Origin: Isoptericola peretonis
GTDB lineage: Bacteria; Actinomycetota; Actinomycetes; Actinomycetales; Cellulomonadaceae
Assembly (NCBI GenBank): GCA_023241745.1
Contig: JALQCY010000008.1
Span: 110,012 to 174,011, forward strand
Length of the DNA stretch: 64,000 bases
Reading direction: 5' to 3'
Each line of letters opens with the position of its first letter. Position 1 is the first letter of the stretch. This document shows, piece by piece, positions 8,606-16,953 of this stretch. A model generated the notes under the pieces. That model saw only the letters and a program-made list of their open reading frames with translations. It did not search any database and was not told the DNA's origin. Position numbers and translations under genes: made by a program.

Positions 8606-9429
8606 CCCTTCACCGCCCCCGACGTGAGCCCGGCGGCGAGCCGCCGCTGGACCAGGACGAAGAAGATCATCACGGGCACGGTGATGATGGTCGAGGCCGC
8701 CATGATCGAGCCCCAATCGTTGGAGTGCTGGCCGAAGAACGACCGCAGCCCGATGGCCACGGTGTAGTTCTCCGTCTCGCCGCCGAGCAGCGTCATCGCG
8801 AAGACGAACTCGTTCCACGCCGTGATGAAGCCGAAGATGCTCGTGGCCACCAGACCCGGCGCGACCAGCGGGAGCAGGATCGAGCGGAACATCCGCCCCC
8901 ACGTGGCGCCGTCCAGGTACGCCGCCTCCTCCAGCTCGACGGGCACGGCGGCCACGAAGCCGCGCAGCATCCAGATGCCGAACGGCAGCGCGAGCGCCAC
9001 GTACACGACGATCAGCCCGGTGAGCGTGCCGAGCAGGTCGAGGTTGCGCACCTGCACGAACAGCGGGATGACGAGCGCCTCGAGCGGCACCATCTGCACC
9101 ACGAGCACGAGCAGGAGCACCTGGGTGCGGAGCCTGAAGCGGAAGCGCGCCACCGCGACGGACGCCAGCAGGGCGAGCAGCGACGAGACCAGCACGGTCG
9201 CGAGCGCCACGAGCAGGGAGTTGCGCAGGAAGACGTCGAAGCCGCCGTCGGTGAGCACGAACTCGTAGTGGTCGAGGGTCGGCTCGGCGGGCACGAAGGA
9301 CGTCCCGCGGCCCGCCGTGGCGTCGAGGGAGCTCACGAGCATCCAGTAGGCCGGGAAGAGCGTGAAGACGAGCAGCAGCGCGACGGCCACGCCCTTGCCC
9401 ACCCGGGCCGGGGTCGAGGCGCGGCTCAC
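8602..9429 (-). CDS. Carbohydrate ABC transporter permease, MalG type
   Basis: A 275-residue inner-membrane permease of the CUT1 sugar family with about six membrane helices. The cytoplasmic EAA loop reads EEAAYLDGATWGRMFRSILLPL, the contact site for the ATPase. The GTG 9429 start overlaps the stop of the preceding MalF-type permease by 4 bases and the stop overlaps nagZ likewise, so the genes are tightly coupled. No ATP-binding subunit gene is present nearby; actinobacterial CUT1 systems often share a distant MsiK-type ATPase, which is inferred here. Context suggests uptake of cell-wall amino sugars. Confidence 0.92.
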   Translation of the reverse strand: MSRASTPARVGKGVAVALLLVFTLFPAYWMLVSSLDATAGRGTSFVPAEPTLDHYEFVLTDGGFDVFLRNSLLVALATVLVSSLLALLASVAVARFRFRLRTQVLLLVLVVQMVPLEALVIPLFVQVRNLDLLGTLTGLIVVYVALALPFGIWMLRGFVAAVPVELEEAAYLDGATWGRMFRSILLPLVAPGLVATSIFGFITAWNEFVFAMTLLGGETENYTVAIGLRSFFGQHSNDWGSIMAASTIITVPVMIFFVLVQRRLAAGLTSGAVKG

Positions 9430-10397
9430 AGCTCCTCCTCCTTCAGGATGGTGCGCACGTAGGCGACGGTGATGCCGAGCAGCAGCAGGGTCAGCAGCAC
9501 CGCGATGGCGGAGCCGAAGCCGTACCGGTTCTGCCCGAACGACTCGGTGTACGACCAGACGCCGAGGTTGAGCACCTCGCGGTTGCTGCCGGCGCCGCCG
9601 GGCATGAGGTAGACCTGCGCGAAGACCTTGAAGTCCCAGATGGTCGACAGGATGATCACGACGGCGAAGATCTGCTTGAGCTGCGGCACGATCACCGAGA
9701 AGAACCGCCGCCAGGCGCCGGCGCCGTCGATCTCCGCGGCCTCCAGCAGCTCCTTCGGCACGCCGAGCAGGCCGGCGAGCACCGTGATGGCCACGAACGG
9801 GAAGCCGTGGTGCACCACGTTGAGCAGCACGATGGCGTAGAACGACCAGCGGTCGGTGAACCAGTTGACGGGGGCGTCCTGCAGCCCCAACGCCTGGAGC
9901 ACGTGGTTGAACACGCCGCGGTCGGCGTCGAAGATCCAGACCCACACGTACGTGCCGGTGACGGCGGGCATCGCCCAGGCCGCCATGATCGCGCTGGACA
10001 CGACCGTGCGCCAGACCCGGCCGAGCGAGGCGAGCAGCACCGCCACCGCGGTGCCGAACACCACGGTGAACGCGACGGAGAGCACCGCGAACACCACCGT
10101 GTTCGGCAGCACCACGGCCCACAGCTGCTCGGACGTGAAGATCTCGACGAAGTTGCCGAGGCCGATCCAGTTCGGCTCGCCGGAGACGATCTCCCGCAGC
10201 CCGTAGTCCTGCAGGGAGAACAGCGCGACCCGCACCAGCGGCCACAGCAGCAGCACCGCGAGCACGAGCAGCGCGGGCGTCAGCAGCATCCACGGCCGCA
10301 CCCGCGCGAGGAGCGACCGTCCGAGCGGGCGGCGCCTGCCGGTCCCGGGCGTCTGCCCGGGCCCGGCAGGGGCCGCGACGGGGAGCGTGCTCGTCAT
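9426..10397 (-). CDS. Carbohydrate ABC transporter permease, MalF type
   Basis: A 323-residue CUT1-family permease. After a Pro/Arg-rich cytoplasmic N terminus (residues 1-35) there are about six transmembrane helices, and the EAA loop reads EAAEIDGAGAWRRFFSVIVPQL. It pairs with the MalG-type permease that overlaps its stop codon. Its ATG lies 3 bases after the stop of the solute-binding-protein gene, so transcription must come from the binding-protein promoter. Substrate cannot be read from the sequence; the downstream nagZ-anmK-murQ genes point to MurNAc- or GlcNAc-containing saccharides from peptidoglycan. Confidence 0.92.
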   Translation of the reverse strand: MTSTLPVAAPAGPGQTPGTGRRRPLGRSLLARVRPWMLLTPALLVLAVLLLWPLVRVALFSLQDYGLREIVSGEPNWIGLGNFVEIFTSEQLWAVVLPNTVVFAVLSVAFTVVFGTAVAVLLASLGRVWRTVVSSAIMAAWAMPAVTGTYVWVWIFDADRGVFNHVLQALGLQDAPVNWFTDRWSFYAIVLLNVVHHGFPFVAITVLAGLLGVPKELLEAAEIDGAGAWRRFFSVIVPQLKQIFAVVIILSTIWDFKVFAQVYLMPGGAGSNREVLNLGVWSYTESFGQNRYGFGSAIAVLLTLLLLGITVAYVRTILKEEEL

Positions 10398-10400
10398 CCG

Positions 10401-11717
10401 TCAGCTGCCACCGTTGAGCAGCGACGTCATCTCCTCGGCCGCCTTGGCGCTGGCGGTCGCGACGTCCTCGCTCCCCGAGAGGATCGACTGCATCATCGTG
10501 CTGGTCGTGAGCTTGGCCTGCACGGCGCCGAAGTTCGGCGACACCGGCACCGACGCGCCGCCCTCGACGAACTGCTGCGCGAACGGCGCCACGAGCGGGT
10601 CGGTGCTCTGGAGCGTCTCGTCCAGCAGCGACTTCTGCCCCGGGAAGTAGCCCGCCTGCTCGCCCCACTTCGTGGCGAACTCGCCGGTGGTCATGAGCTC
10701 GACGAACGCGAACGCCAGGTCCTTGTCCTCGGCCGTCTCGAAGACCGACAGGTGCGAGCCGCCGAGCACCGACGGCGAGATCCCGCCGTCCTTGCCGGGG
10801 ATCGGCACCGCCGCGAACTTGCCCTCCATGTCGGCGTTGGCCTCGACGACGGCGCCCGGCGTCCACGAGCCCATGATCGCCATGCCGACGTCGCCCTGGG
10901 CGAAGGCGTCGAGCACGTCGGTCTCGCGCCAGGTGGTCGCGCCGGCCGAGGAGTACCCGTCGGCGGCCAGGCCGGTCCAGAACTCCAGGCCCTCCTGAGC
11001 CTCCGGGCTGTCGAGGCCCGAGGTCCAGGTGTCGCCGTCGAGCGTCGCGACCTCGCCGCCCGCGCCCCACACCCACGGGTACACGGTGAACTCGGCGTCG
11101 CCGGGCACCGCGACGGCGGTCTTGTCGGGGAACTCCGCCTTGATCGCCTTGGCCGCCGCCTCGATCTCCGCCCAGGTGGTGGGCGGCTCGACGCCGGCCT
11201 GCTCGAGGATCTCGGTGTTGTACACGAGCGAGCGCACGCCCGCGTACCAGGGCATGCCGTAGAGCTGCTCCTCGTAGGTGCCCGCCTCGACGAGGCCGTC
11301 CACCAGGTCGTCGCCGAGGCCCGCCTCGGCGACGTAGTCGTCCAGCGGGGCCAGCGCGCCCGCGTCGGCGAACTCCGGCGTCCAGGTGGTGCCGGTCTCC
11401 GCCACGTCGGGCGTCGTGTTGCCCGCGATGGAGGTGACGAACCGGTCGTGCGCGTCCGCCCACTCGACGAACTCCACGTTGAGCTCGGCGCCCGTCTCCT
11501 CCGTGAAGGCCGTCGCGACCTCCTCGAAGAAGGCGTCCGCGCTCGGGTTCGTGCCCTGCATGATCCAGACGTCGAGCGTCTTGCCCTCGCCGTCCACCTC
11601 GCCGCCGTCCCCGCTGTCGCCGGAGCCGCCGCCGCCGCAGGCGGAGACGCCGAGCGCCACCAGCGCCGCGGTCGCCACCGCCCCCGCGCGCTTCCGGGTC
11701 CACATGTCTCGCCGCAT
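10401..11717 (-). CDS. Extracellular sugar-binding lipoprotein of ABC transporter
   Basis: A 438-residue solute-binding protein, family 1. Residues 1-27 form a signal peptide (RKRAGAVATAALVALG) ending in the lipobox VSAC, so Cys-27 is expected to be lipid-anchored on the outer face of the membrane. A Gly/Ser/Asp-rich linker follows and then the two-lobed binding fold (DVWIMQGTNPS, WADAHDRFVTSIAGNTTPDV, MPWYAGVRSLVYN, DVGMAIMGSWTPGAV). It is the first gene of the six-gene operon that runs through murQ. The likely ligands are cell-wall amino sugars, inferred only from neighbours. A region with a possible MurR-type site lies upstream. Confidence 0.93.
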   Translation of the reverse strand: MRRDMWTRKRAGAVATAALVALGVSACGGGGSGDSGDGGEVDGEGKTLDVWIMQGTNPSADAFFEEVATAFTEETGAELNVEFVEWADAHDRFVTSIAGNTTPDVAETGTTWTPEFADAGALAPLDDYVAEAGLGDDLVDGLVEAGTYEEQLYGMPWYAGVRSLVYNTEILEQAGVEPPTTWAEIEAAAKAIKAEFPDKTAVAVPGDAEFTVYPWVWGAGGEVATLDGDTWTSGLDSPEAQEGLEFWTGLAADGYSSAGATTWRETDVLDAFAQGDVGMAIMGSWTPGAVVEANADMEGKFAAVPIPGKDGGISPSVLGGSHLSVFETAEDKDLAFAFVELMTTGEFATKWGEQAGYFPGQKSLLDETLQSTDPLVAPFAQQFVEGGASVPVSPNFGAVQAKLTTSTMMQSILSGSEDVATASAKAAEEMTSLLNGGS

Positions 11718-11893
11718 GGTCGTCCTCCCCCGGCGGCCCCCTGGGCCGCCCTCGCTCGCGCGCGGCGCCCGGGGCGCCGTCCTCGCGGTCGTGTCCTGTG
11801 CCGACGCCGTCGTCGTCCGGCGTGACGTCGTCGTCTCGCTGTCGTCCTGCGGGCGACGCGCCGGCTGAAAGGAACTTCCGGCGTGCCGCTATG

Positions 11894-11908
11894 CGAGGAA
11901 GATTACTG
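11894..11908 (+). promoter_or_regulatory. Candidate MurR/RpiR operator upstream of amino-sugar uptake operon
   Basis: CGAGGAAGATTACTG here matches CGAAGAAAATGACTG at 13166-13180, upstream of the kinase-murR pair, in 12 of 15 positions. It lies in an AT-richer patch in the 261-bp gap before the binding-protein gene. The rest of the gap is GC-rich with a small GGAACTTCC palindrome at 11871-11879. Assignment to MurR is inference from co-occurrence. Confidence 0.4.
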
Positions 11909-11978
11909 ACAGACGGAGGAGAACGGAAGCCGCCGCTCCCGTTCGTGACAGGACGGTGACCTCGGCGGGCCGTCCCGG

Positions 11979-13055
11979 TCAGGGCACGCGGTTGATCCAG
12001 TCGGGGTTGCCGAACTTGGTCCGCACGAGGTCCTCGGCGCGGGCCAGCTCGTCGGGCCGCAGCGCGGAGTCGACGGTGCGGTGGTGCGCCTTGAAGTGCG
12101 CCTCGAACGCGTCGACGATCGCGTCGCGCGTCATGCCCGTCTGCGACCGCAGCGGGTCCACCCGCTTGTTGGCGCTGGTCGTGCCCTTGTCGGAGAGCTT
12201 CTCGCGGCCGATGCGCAGCACCTCGAGCATCTTCGCGTTGTCGATGTCGTAGGCCATCGTCATGTGGTGCAGCACCGCGCCGCCGGCAAGGCGCTTCTGC
12301 GCCGAGCCGGCGAGCTTGCCCGCCGGCGACGCGACGTCGTTCAGGCCCGAGAAGTAGGCCTCGACGCCCACGTCCTGCAGCGCCCCGAGCACCCACGAGT
12401 CGAGGAAGGCGTACGACTGCTCGAAGGACAGCCCGTCCACGAGCGAGGCCGGCACCACCAGGGAGAACGTGACGCAGTTGCCGGCCTCCATGAACATGGC
12501 GCCGCCGCCGGAGATGCGCCGCACCACGGTCACGTCGTGCTCGCGCACGCCCACCGGGTCCACCTCGTTCTTCAGCGACTGGAACGAGCCGATGAACACG
12601 GCGCGCTCGTTCCAGTCCCAGAAGCGCAGGGTCGGCCCGCGCCGGCCGTCCGCGAGCTCCTCCGTGAGCACCTGGTCCAGGGCCGCGAGCGTCGCCGGGG
12701 GAAGGGGGCCCGGGCGCAGCACCTCGAAGGTGTGGTCGTCCCACGTGGTCGCCATGCCCAGCGCACGACGCACCGCGACGGCCACCGCCCACGCGTCGAA
12801 GCCGACCATCGTGACGCGACCGGCGACGCGGCCGTCCTGCTCCGCGATGCGCAGGGCGTCGTCGACGGCCCGCGCGAGCTCGCTGGTGGACGTCTCGTGC
12901 GGCAGGCCGACCAGGGCGGCGTCGATCACCTCGAGCGCGTCGTCGGGCTCGAGGAAGAAGTCGCCGGCGAGCCGGACGTCGGCGATCGACCCGTCGCGCA
13001 CCTCGAGGTCGACCGTCACGAGCTTGCCACCGGGAACCTTGTACTCACCATGCAC
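11979..13055 (-). CDS. Lipoate-protein ligase A family protein with N-terminal accessory domain
   Basis: A 358-residue protein that would attach lipoate to E2/GcvH domains using ATP. Residues about 1-85 (GEYKVPGGKLVTVDLEV..G.I.DVRLAGDFF) match the small accessory domain normally at the C terminus of E. coli LplA. The catalytic domain follows, with RRISGGGAMF (lipoyl-AMP binding), GKLAGSAQKR containing the catalytic lysine region, and GAVLHHMTMAYDID. The domain order is therefore permuted relative to E. coli. GTG 13055 is supported by TACCGT (13062-13067) 6 bases upstream, a leaderless arrangement. The gene sits between the two halves of the amino-sugar locus without an evident functional link. 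Confidence 0.85.
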   Translation of the reverse strand: MHGEYKVPGGKLVTVDLEVRDGSIADVRLAGDFFLEPDDALEVIDAALVGLPHETSTSELARAVDDALRIAEQDGRVAGRVTMVGFDAWAVAVAVRRALGMATTWDDHTFEVLRPGPLPPATLAALDQVLTEELADGRRGPTLRFWDWNERAVFIGSFQSLKNEVDPVGVREHDVTVVRRISGGGAMFMEAGNCVTFSLVVPASLVDGLSFEQSYAFLDSWVLGALQDVGVEAYFSGLNDVASPAGKLAGSAQKRLAGGAVLHHMTMAYDIDNAKMLEVLRIGREKLSDKGTTSANKRVDPLRSQTGMTRDAIVDAFEAHFKAHHRTVDSALRPDELARAEDLVRTKFGNPDWINRVP

Positions 13056-13165
13056 GTCTCCACGGTAGCGGCGTCCCCGCGGAACACGGAGGCGGCGTCG
13101 GTCACACCGACGCGGCGCGCCCGGGCCCCCGAGGGAATCGAGAATGTTTTTGTCAGGTGCCCGAC

Positions 13166-13180
13166 CGAAGAAAATGACTG
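13166..13180 (+). promoter_or_regulatory. Candidate MurR/RpiR operator upstream of kinase-murR
   Basis: CGAAGAAAATGACTG, 12/15 identical and in the same orientation as the element at 11894-11908. It lies 14 bases before the chosen GTG start of the kinase, in an AT-rich stretch (13141-13180) whose codons (TTT, TTG, TCA, CGA, AAA, ACA) are atypical for this genome and therefore look non-coding. Confidence 0.4.
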
Positions 13181-13194
13181 CCACACTGGGTCTC

Positions 13195-14292
13195 GTGACC
13201 GGCCCGGACGCCTCGCCCTCCGCCCCCGAGCACGTCGTCGCCGTGGACGTCGGCGGCAGCGGCGCGCGCCTGGTCGCCGTGCCGCTGCGCCGGCCGTCCG
13301 GCTCGGACGGCGACGGTGCGCTCGCCCTCACCGGCCGCCCCGTGCGCATCACCGCCGCCGGGAGCGACGCGGCGGACGTCGTGGCCGAGCTGGTCGGCGA
13401 CCTCCTGCGCCTGCACCCCGGCGTGCGGGTCTCCGCCGCGGCGGCGTCGGTGACCGGGCTCCCCTCCCTCGTCCCCGACCCCGAGGCCCTGCACGACGCG
13501 CTCCGCGGCGCGGGCGCCGCGACGACCGCCGTCGCCTCGGACGCGCTCGCAGCCCACCTCGGGGCCCTCGGCGGGCGGCCCGGCGCCGTGGCCGCGGTCG
13601 GCACGGGCGCCATCGTGCTCGCCACCGACCTGCACCGACGCTGGCACCGCGCCGACGGCTGGGGCCATCTGCTCGGCGACCTCGGCTCCGGCTCCTGGAT
13701 CGGCGCGCACGGGCTCCGCGCGGCGGTCGCCACCCACGACGGGCGGCCCGGGCCCACCTCCCCCGCGCTGCTCGCCGCCGCGCTGGAGCGCTTCGGACCC
13801 GTCGACGGCTGGCCCGCCGCCCTCTACGGCCGCCCCGACCGGGCGCACCTCCTCGCGTCCTTCACGCCCGCCGTCGCCGACGCCGCGCGGGCCGGCGACC
13901 TCGTCGCCACGCAGCTGCTCCGCGACGCCGGCACCCACCTCGCGGAGAGCCTCGCCGCCGCCCTGCGCCCCGGCATCCCGCCGCTCGCGGCCGTGACCGG
14001 AGGCATCGTCGGCGTCGGCGACGCCGTGACCACCCCGCTCCGCGCGCGCCTGTCCGCGCTGCGGCCCGACGTCCGGCTCGTCCCCGCCGACGGCGGACCG
14101 CTCGACGGCGCGCTGCGCCTGGCCCGCTCCCTCGCCGAGCACCGGCCCGGCGACGGCACGCTCGTGGAGCCCTACGCACCGTGGCTCACCGTCCGCCCCG
14201 CCGGGGCGCCGGCGCCTCCGACCGCCCCACCGACCACCCCACCGACCGCCGGCACGCCCGCCGGGAAGGAGACCTCCGCGCATGAACGGTGA
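13195..14292 (+). CDS. N-acetylglucosamine/MurNAc kinase-like BadF/BadG ASKHA ATPase
   Basis: A 365-residue ASKHA-fold sugar kinase. It shows the phosphate-1 loop VAVDVGGSGARLVA at the N terminus, SVTGLPSL, VGTGAIVLATD (phosphate 2), GWGHLLGDLGSGSWIG, which is the GlcNAc-kinase-like GD.GS.W.G signature, and VTGGIVGVGD (adenosine motif). Neighbours suggest phosphorylation of GlcNAc or MurNAc. The start is uncertain: GTG 13195 follows a CACACT hexamer by 7 bases (leaderless); ATG 13174, and ATG 13144 with GAGGGA upstream, are alternatives but would add rare-codon, non-conserved residues. The Pro/Thr-rich tail overlaps the murR start by 11 bases. Confidence 0.85.
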   Translation: MTGPDASPSAPEHVVAVDVGGSGARLVAVPLRRPSGSDGDGALALTGRPVRITAAGSDAADVVAELVGDLLRLHPGVRVSAAAASVTGLPSLVPDPEALHDALRGAGAATTAVASDALAAHLGALGGRPGAVAAVGTGAIVLATDLHRRWHRADGWGHLLGDLGSGSWIGAHGLRAAVATHDGRPGPTSPALLAAALERFGPVDGWPAALYGRPDRAHLLASFTPAVADAARAGDLVATQLLRDAGTHLAESLAAALRPGIPPLAAVTGGIVGVGDAVTTPLRARLSALRPDVRLVPADGGPLDGALRLARSLAEHRPGDGTLVEPYAPWLTVRPAGAPAPPTAPPTTPPTAGTPAGKETSAHER

Positions 14293-15163
14293 CGTCCTCG
14301 TCCGGCTCCGCCAGACGCTGCCCACGCTGCGGCCCGCCGAGGCCCGCATCGCCTCGGTCGTGCTCGACGACCCGCCCGGCGTCGTCGGGGCCACCATCAC
14401 CGAGCTCGCCGCCCGCGCCGGCACGTCGCAGGCGACCGTCGTGCGGTTCTGCCGCGCGGTCGGCTACGCCGGGTACCCGGAGTTCCGCATCGACCTCGCC
14501 CAGGCCACCAGCCGCCGCGCCGTCGAGCTCGAGCGGTCCGGCATCGCGGAGGGCGAGATCAACCGGACCGACACGGCCACCGACGTCGTGTCCAAGATCG
14601 CCTTCCACGAGGCGCGGACGATCGAGGAGACCGCGCGGATGCTCGACCTCGACGCCCTGGAGCGCGCCGTCGACGCCGTGGCGTCCGCCCCACGCGTCGA
14701 CGTGTACGGCGTCGGGTCCAGCGGGCTGACCGCGCAGGACCTGGCGCAGAAGCTGTCGCGCATCGGTCTCGTGTGCTTCGCCCCCGTCGACCCGCACGGT
14801 CAGCTCCAGTCGGCGGCCCTGCTCGGCGACGGGTGCGTCGCCGTCGCCGTCTCGCACACCGGCACCACCGTGGAGGCGCTGCAGGCCCTCACCCTGGCGC
14901 GCGACGCCGGCGCCACCACCGTGGCCGTCACCAACTTCCCGGGCTCCCCGCTCGCCGACCTGGCCGACGTCGTGCTGGCCACCACGGCGCGCGAGACCCA
15001 GTTCCGCTCCGGCGCCATGTCGAGCCGCATCGCGCAGCTCGCCGTCGTCGACTTCCTCTTCGTGCGCGTCGCGCAGCGCCGCTACGACCAGACCACCGCG
15101 GCCCTCAAGGCCACCTACGAGGCGGTGCAGCCGCACCGCCTCACGACACGCACGCCGCGGTAG
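14282..15163 (+). CDS. MurR/RpiR family transcriptional regulator
   Basis: A 293-residue regulator. Residues 1-80 form the RpiR winged helix-turn-helix (PAEARIASVVLDD, then TSQATVVRFCRAVGYAGYPEFR as recognition helix). Residues about 120-260 form a SIS sugar-phosphate sensing domain (VDVYGVGSSGLTAQDLAQKL, VAVSHTGTTVEALQ). In this family MurNAc-6-P or GlcNAc-6-P commonly acts as the inducer. The ATG 14282 has GGAAGGAGA upstream within the end of the kinase gene, so the two are coupled. It is the most likely regulator of the divergent amino-sugar operon and of itself; the shared 15-bp elements at 11894 and 13166 are candidate sites. Confidence 0.92.
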   Translation: MNGDVLVRLRQTLPTLRPAEARIASVVLDDPPGVVGATITELAARAGTSQATVVRFCRAVGYAGYPEFRIDLAQATSRRAVELERSGIAEGEINRTDTATDVVSKIAFHEARTIEETARMLDLDALERAVDAVASAPRVDVYGVGSSGLTAQDLAQKLSRIGLVCFAPVDPHGQLQSAALLGDGCVAVAVSHTGTTVEALQALTLARDAGATTVAVTNFPGSPLADLADVVLATTARETQFRSGAMSSRIAQLAVVDFLFVRVAQRRYDQTTAALKATYEAVQPHRLTTRTPR

Positions 15164-15191
15164 CCCGCCGGCTCTTCGGACCCGGGACCGC

Positions 15192-16853
15192 TCAGCGCGG
15201 CTCGGCCCCCGCGTGCAGCAGGCCGTACACGTACGCGTCGATGAGCGACTCCCACGCCGCCTCGATGACGTTGGGCCCCACGCCCACGGTGGACCAGGAG
15301 TGCTGCCCGTCCGTGGTCTCCACCAGCACGCGGGTGGTGGCGTCGGTGCCCTGCTGGGCGTCGAGGATGCGCACCTTGAAGTCGATGAGCTCGAACTTCT
15401 CGATCGCCGGGTACACCCGCGTGAGCGCGCTGCGCAGCGCCTGGTCGAGCGCGTTCACGGGGCCGTTGCCCTCCCCCGTCTCGACGACGCGCTCCCCGCC
15501 GGCGTGCAGCTTCACCGTCGCCTCGGCGACAGCGTCCGCGTCCCGGCTGGCGGCGTCGTGCGCCGTGTCGTGCCCGGGCGCGCCGGCGACCGTCTCGACG
15601 ATCGTGCGCCAGCTCTCCACCCGGAAGTACGTCTGCCGCGTCCCCGTGAGCTCCTCGCGCAGCAGCAGCTCGAAGGAGGCGTCCGCGGCGTCGTAGGTGT
15701 AGCCGCGCGCCTCGGCGTCCTTGACGCGCGTCGTGACGCGGGTGAGCAGGTCGCCCTGGCCGCTGAGGTCGTAGCCCAGCTCGCGGCCCTTGAGCTCGAT
15801 CGACGCCCGCCCGGCCATGTCGGACACGAGCATGCGCATGTCGTTGCCCACGGCGGTGGGGTCGATGTGCTGATAGAGGTCGGGGTCCACCTTGATGGCG
15901 CTGGCGTGCAGGCCGGCCTTGTGGGCGAAGGCGCTGGCGCCCACGTAGGGCTGGCGGGCGTACGGCGAGATGTTGGTGATCTCGGCGACGGCGTGCGCGA
16001 TGCGGGTGGCCTCCTCGAGGCCGCCGCCCGCGAGGGTGCGCAGGCCGTGCTTGAGCTCGAGGTTCGCGACCACGGTCACGAGGTCGACGTTGCCGGTGCG
16101 CTCCCCGTAACCGTTGACGGTGCCCTGCACGTGCGCGCACCCCGCGGCCACCGCGGCCAGCGTGTTCGCCACGGCGCACCCGGAGTCGTTGTGCGCATGC
16201 ATGCCCAGCAGCCGGTCGCCCGCGACGGCGTCGCGCCCGTGCGGCACCCCCAGCGACTCGCGGACCTCGGTCACGACGTCGGTCACCCAGTGCGGCAGCA
16301 TGCCGCCGTTGGTGTCGCACAGCGTCACCACCTCGGCGCCCGCCGCGAAGGCCGCCTCGGCGGCCGCGAGCGAGTACGCGGGGTCGGAGCGGTAGCCGTC
16401 GAAGAAGTGCTCGGCGTCCACGACGACGCGACGCCCCTCGCCCACGAGGAACGCCACCGTGTCCGAGATCATGGCCAGCCCCTCCTCGGGGGTGGTGCGC
16501 AGCGCCCGCTCCACGTGCCGCACGTCCGACTTGGCCACGAGCGTCACGACCGGCGCCTCGGAGTCGACGAGCGCCCGCACCTGCGGGTCGTCCCAGGCGC
16601 GGGTGCCGGCCTTGCGGGTGGAGCCGAACGCCGCGAGGACGGCGTTCGAGAACCGGAGCTCCTTGGCGGCGCGCCGGAAGAACTCCGTGTCCTTGGGTAC
16701 TGCCCCGGGCCAGCCGCCCTCGATGAAGCCGACGCCCAGCTCGTCCAGCAGCGGCGCGATGGCCAGCTTGTCCGCCACCGAGAGGTTCATGCCCTCCTGC
16801 TGCGCACCGTCGCGCAGGGTGGTGTCGTACACGTGGAACGGGGTGGCGGTCAT
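15192..16853 (-). CDS. cimA: (R)-Citramalate synthase
   Basis: A 553-residue enzyme of the DRE-TIM metallolyase family that condenses acetyl-CoA with pyruvate to citramalate, the first step of the threonine-independent route to isoleucine. Residues 1-300 carry the barrel with VYDTTLRDGAQQEGMNLS (metal/substrate loop), GFIEGGWPG, and LGMHAHNDSGCAVANTLAAV (metal-binding HxH). A linker and the C-terminal LeuA-type dimerisation/allosteric domain follow (IEKFELIDFKVRILD.., WSTVGVGPNVIEAAWESL). The length (about 530) and IEGGWPG motif distinguish it from LeuA and homocitrate synthase. An Ile/Leu leader peptide and terminator hairpin upstream indicate attenuation control. Confidence 0.94.
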   Translation of the reverse strand: MTATPFHVYDTTLRDGAQQEGMNLSVADKLAIAPLLDELGVGFIEGGWPGAVPKDTEFFRRAAKELRFSNAVLAAFGSTRKAGTRAWDDPQVRALVDSEAPVVTLVAKSDVRHVERALRTTPEEGLAMISDTVAFLVGEGRRVVVDAEHFFDGYRSDPAYSLAAAEAAFAAGAEVVTLCDTNGGMLPHWVTDVVTEVRESLGVPHGRDAVAGDRLLGMHAHNDSGCAVANTLAAVAAGCAHVQGTVNGYGERTGNVDLVTVVANLELKHGLRTLAGGGLEEATRIAHAVAEITNISPYARQPYVGASAFAHKAGLHASAIKVDPDLYQHIDPTAVGNDMRMLVSDMAGRASIELKGRELGYDLSGQGDLLTRVTTRVKDAEARGYTYDAADASFELLLREELTGTRQTYFRVESWRTIVETVAGAPGHDTAHDAASRDADAVAEATVKLHAGGERVVETGEGNGPVNALDQALRSALTRVYPAIEKFELIDFKVRILDAQQGTDATTRVLVETTDGQHSWSTVGVGPNVIEAAWESLIDAYVYGLLHAGAEPR

Positions 16854-16896
16854 GCGGGACTCCCCACGTCGAGAAGCTCTGGGCGATCAGATCAAC

Positions 16897-16926
16897 AAAA
16901 AAGACCCTCCGGGGTACGGAAGGTCT
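16897..16926 (-). terminator. cimA attenuator terminator hairpin
   Basis: On the minus strand AGACCTTCCG and CGGAGGGTCT pair around TACCC with a single mismatch, followed directly by six T residues. This is a full rho-independent terminator placed 27 bases after the leader-peptide stop and 44 bases before the cimA start codon, the classic position of an attenuator. Confidence 0.88.
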
Positions 16927-16953
16927 GCGCGTCCGGCGGGTGGCCGGACGCGC
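16927..16953 (-). promoter_or_regulatory. Upstream leader hairpin of the cimA attenuator
   Basis: GCGCGTCCGG and CCGGACGCGC form a perfect 10-bp stem with a 7-base loop immediately after, and touching, the leader-peptide stop codon, and adjacent to the terminator hairpin. A ribosome at the leader stop would mask it; it is a candidate pause or anti-antiterminator hairpin. Confidence 0.6.

Noticed and set aside
11871-11879. GGAACTTCC palindrome as another copy of the purine operator
   Set aside because: Spacing between half sites is 1 base instead of 6, and the context is amino-sugar uptake.
8602-12792. Very long minus-strand frame spanning the transporter operon
   Set aside because: Only its last part is the MalG permease; the rest is Arg/Gly-rich shadow of the MalF, binding-protein and lipoate ligase genes.
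13144-13194. Longer kinase frame from ATG 13144 with a GAGGGA ribosome-site-like sequence
   Set aside because: The extra codons (TTT, TTG, TCA, CGA, AAA, ACT, ACA) are far from the codon use of the genome, the region is AT-rich like a promoter, and it contains the shared 15-bp element.
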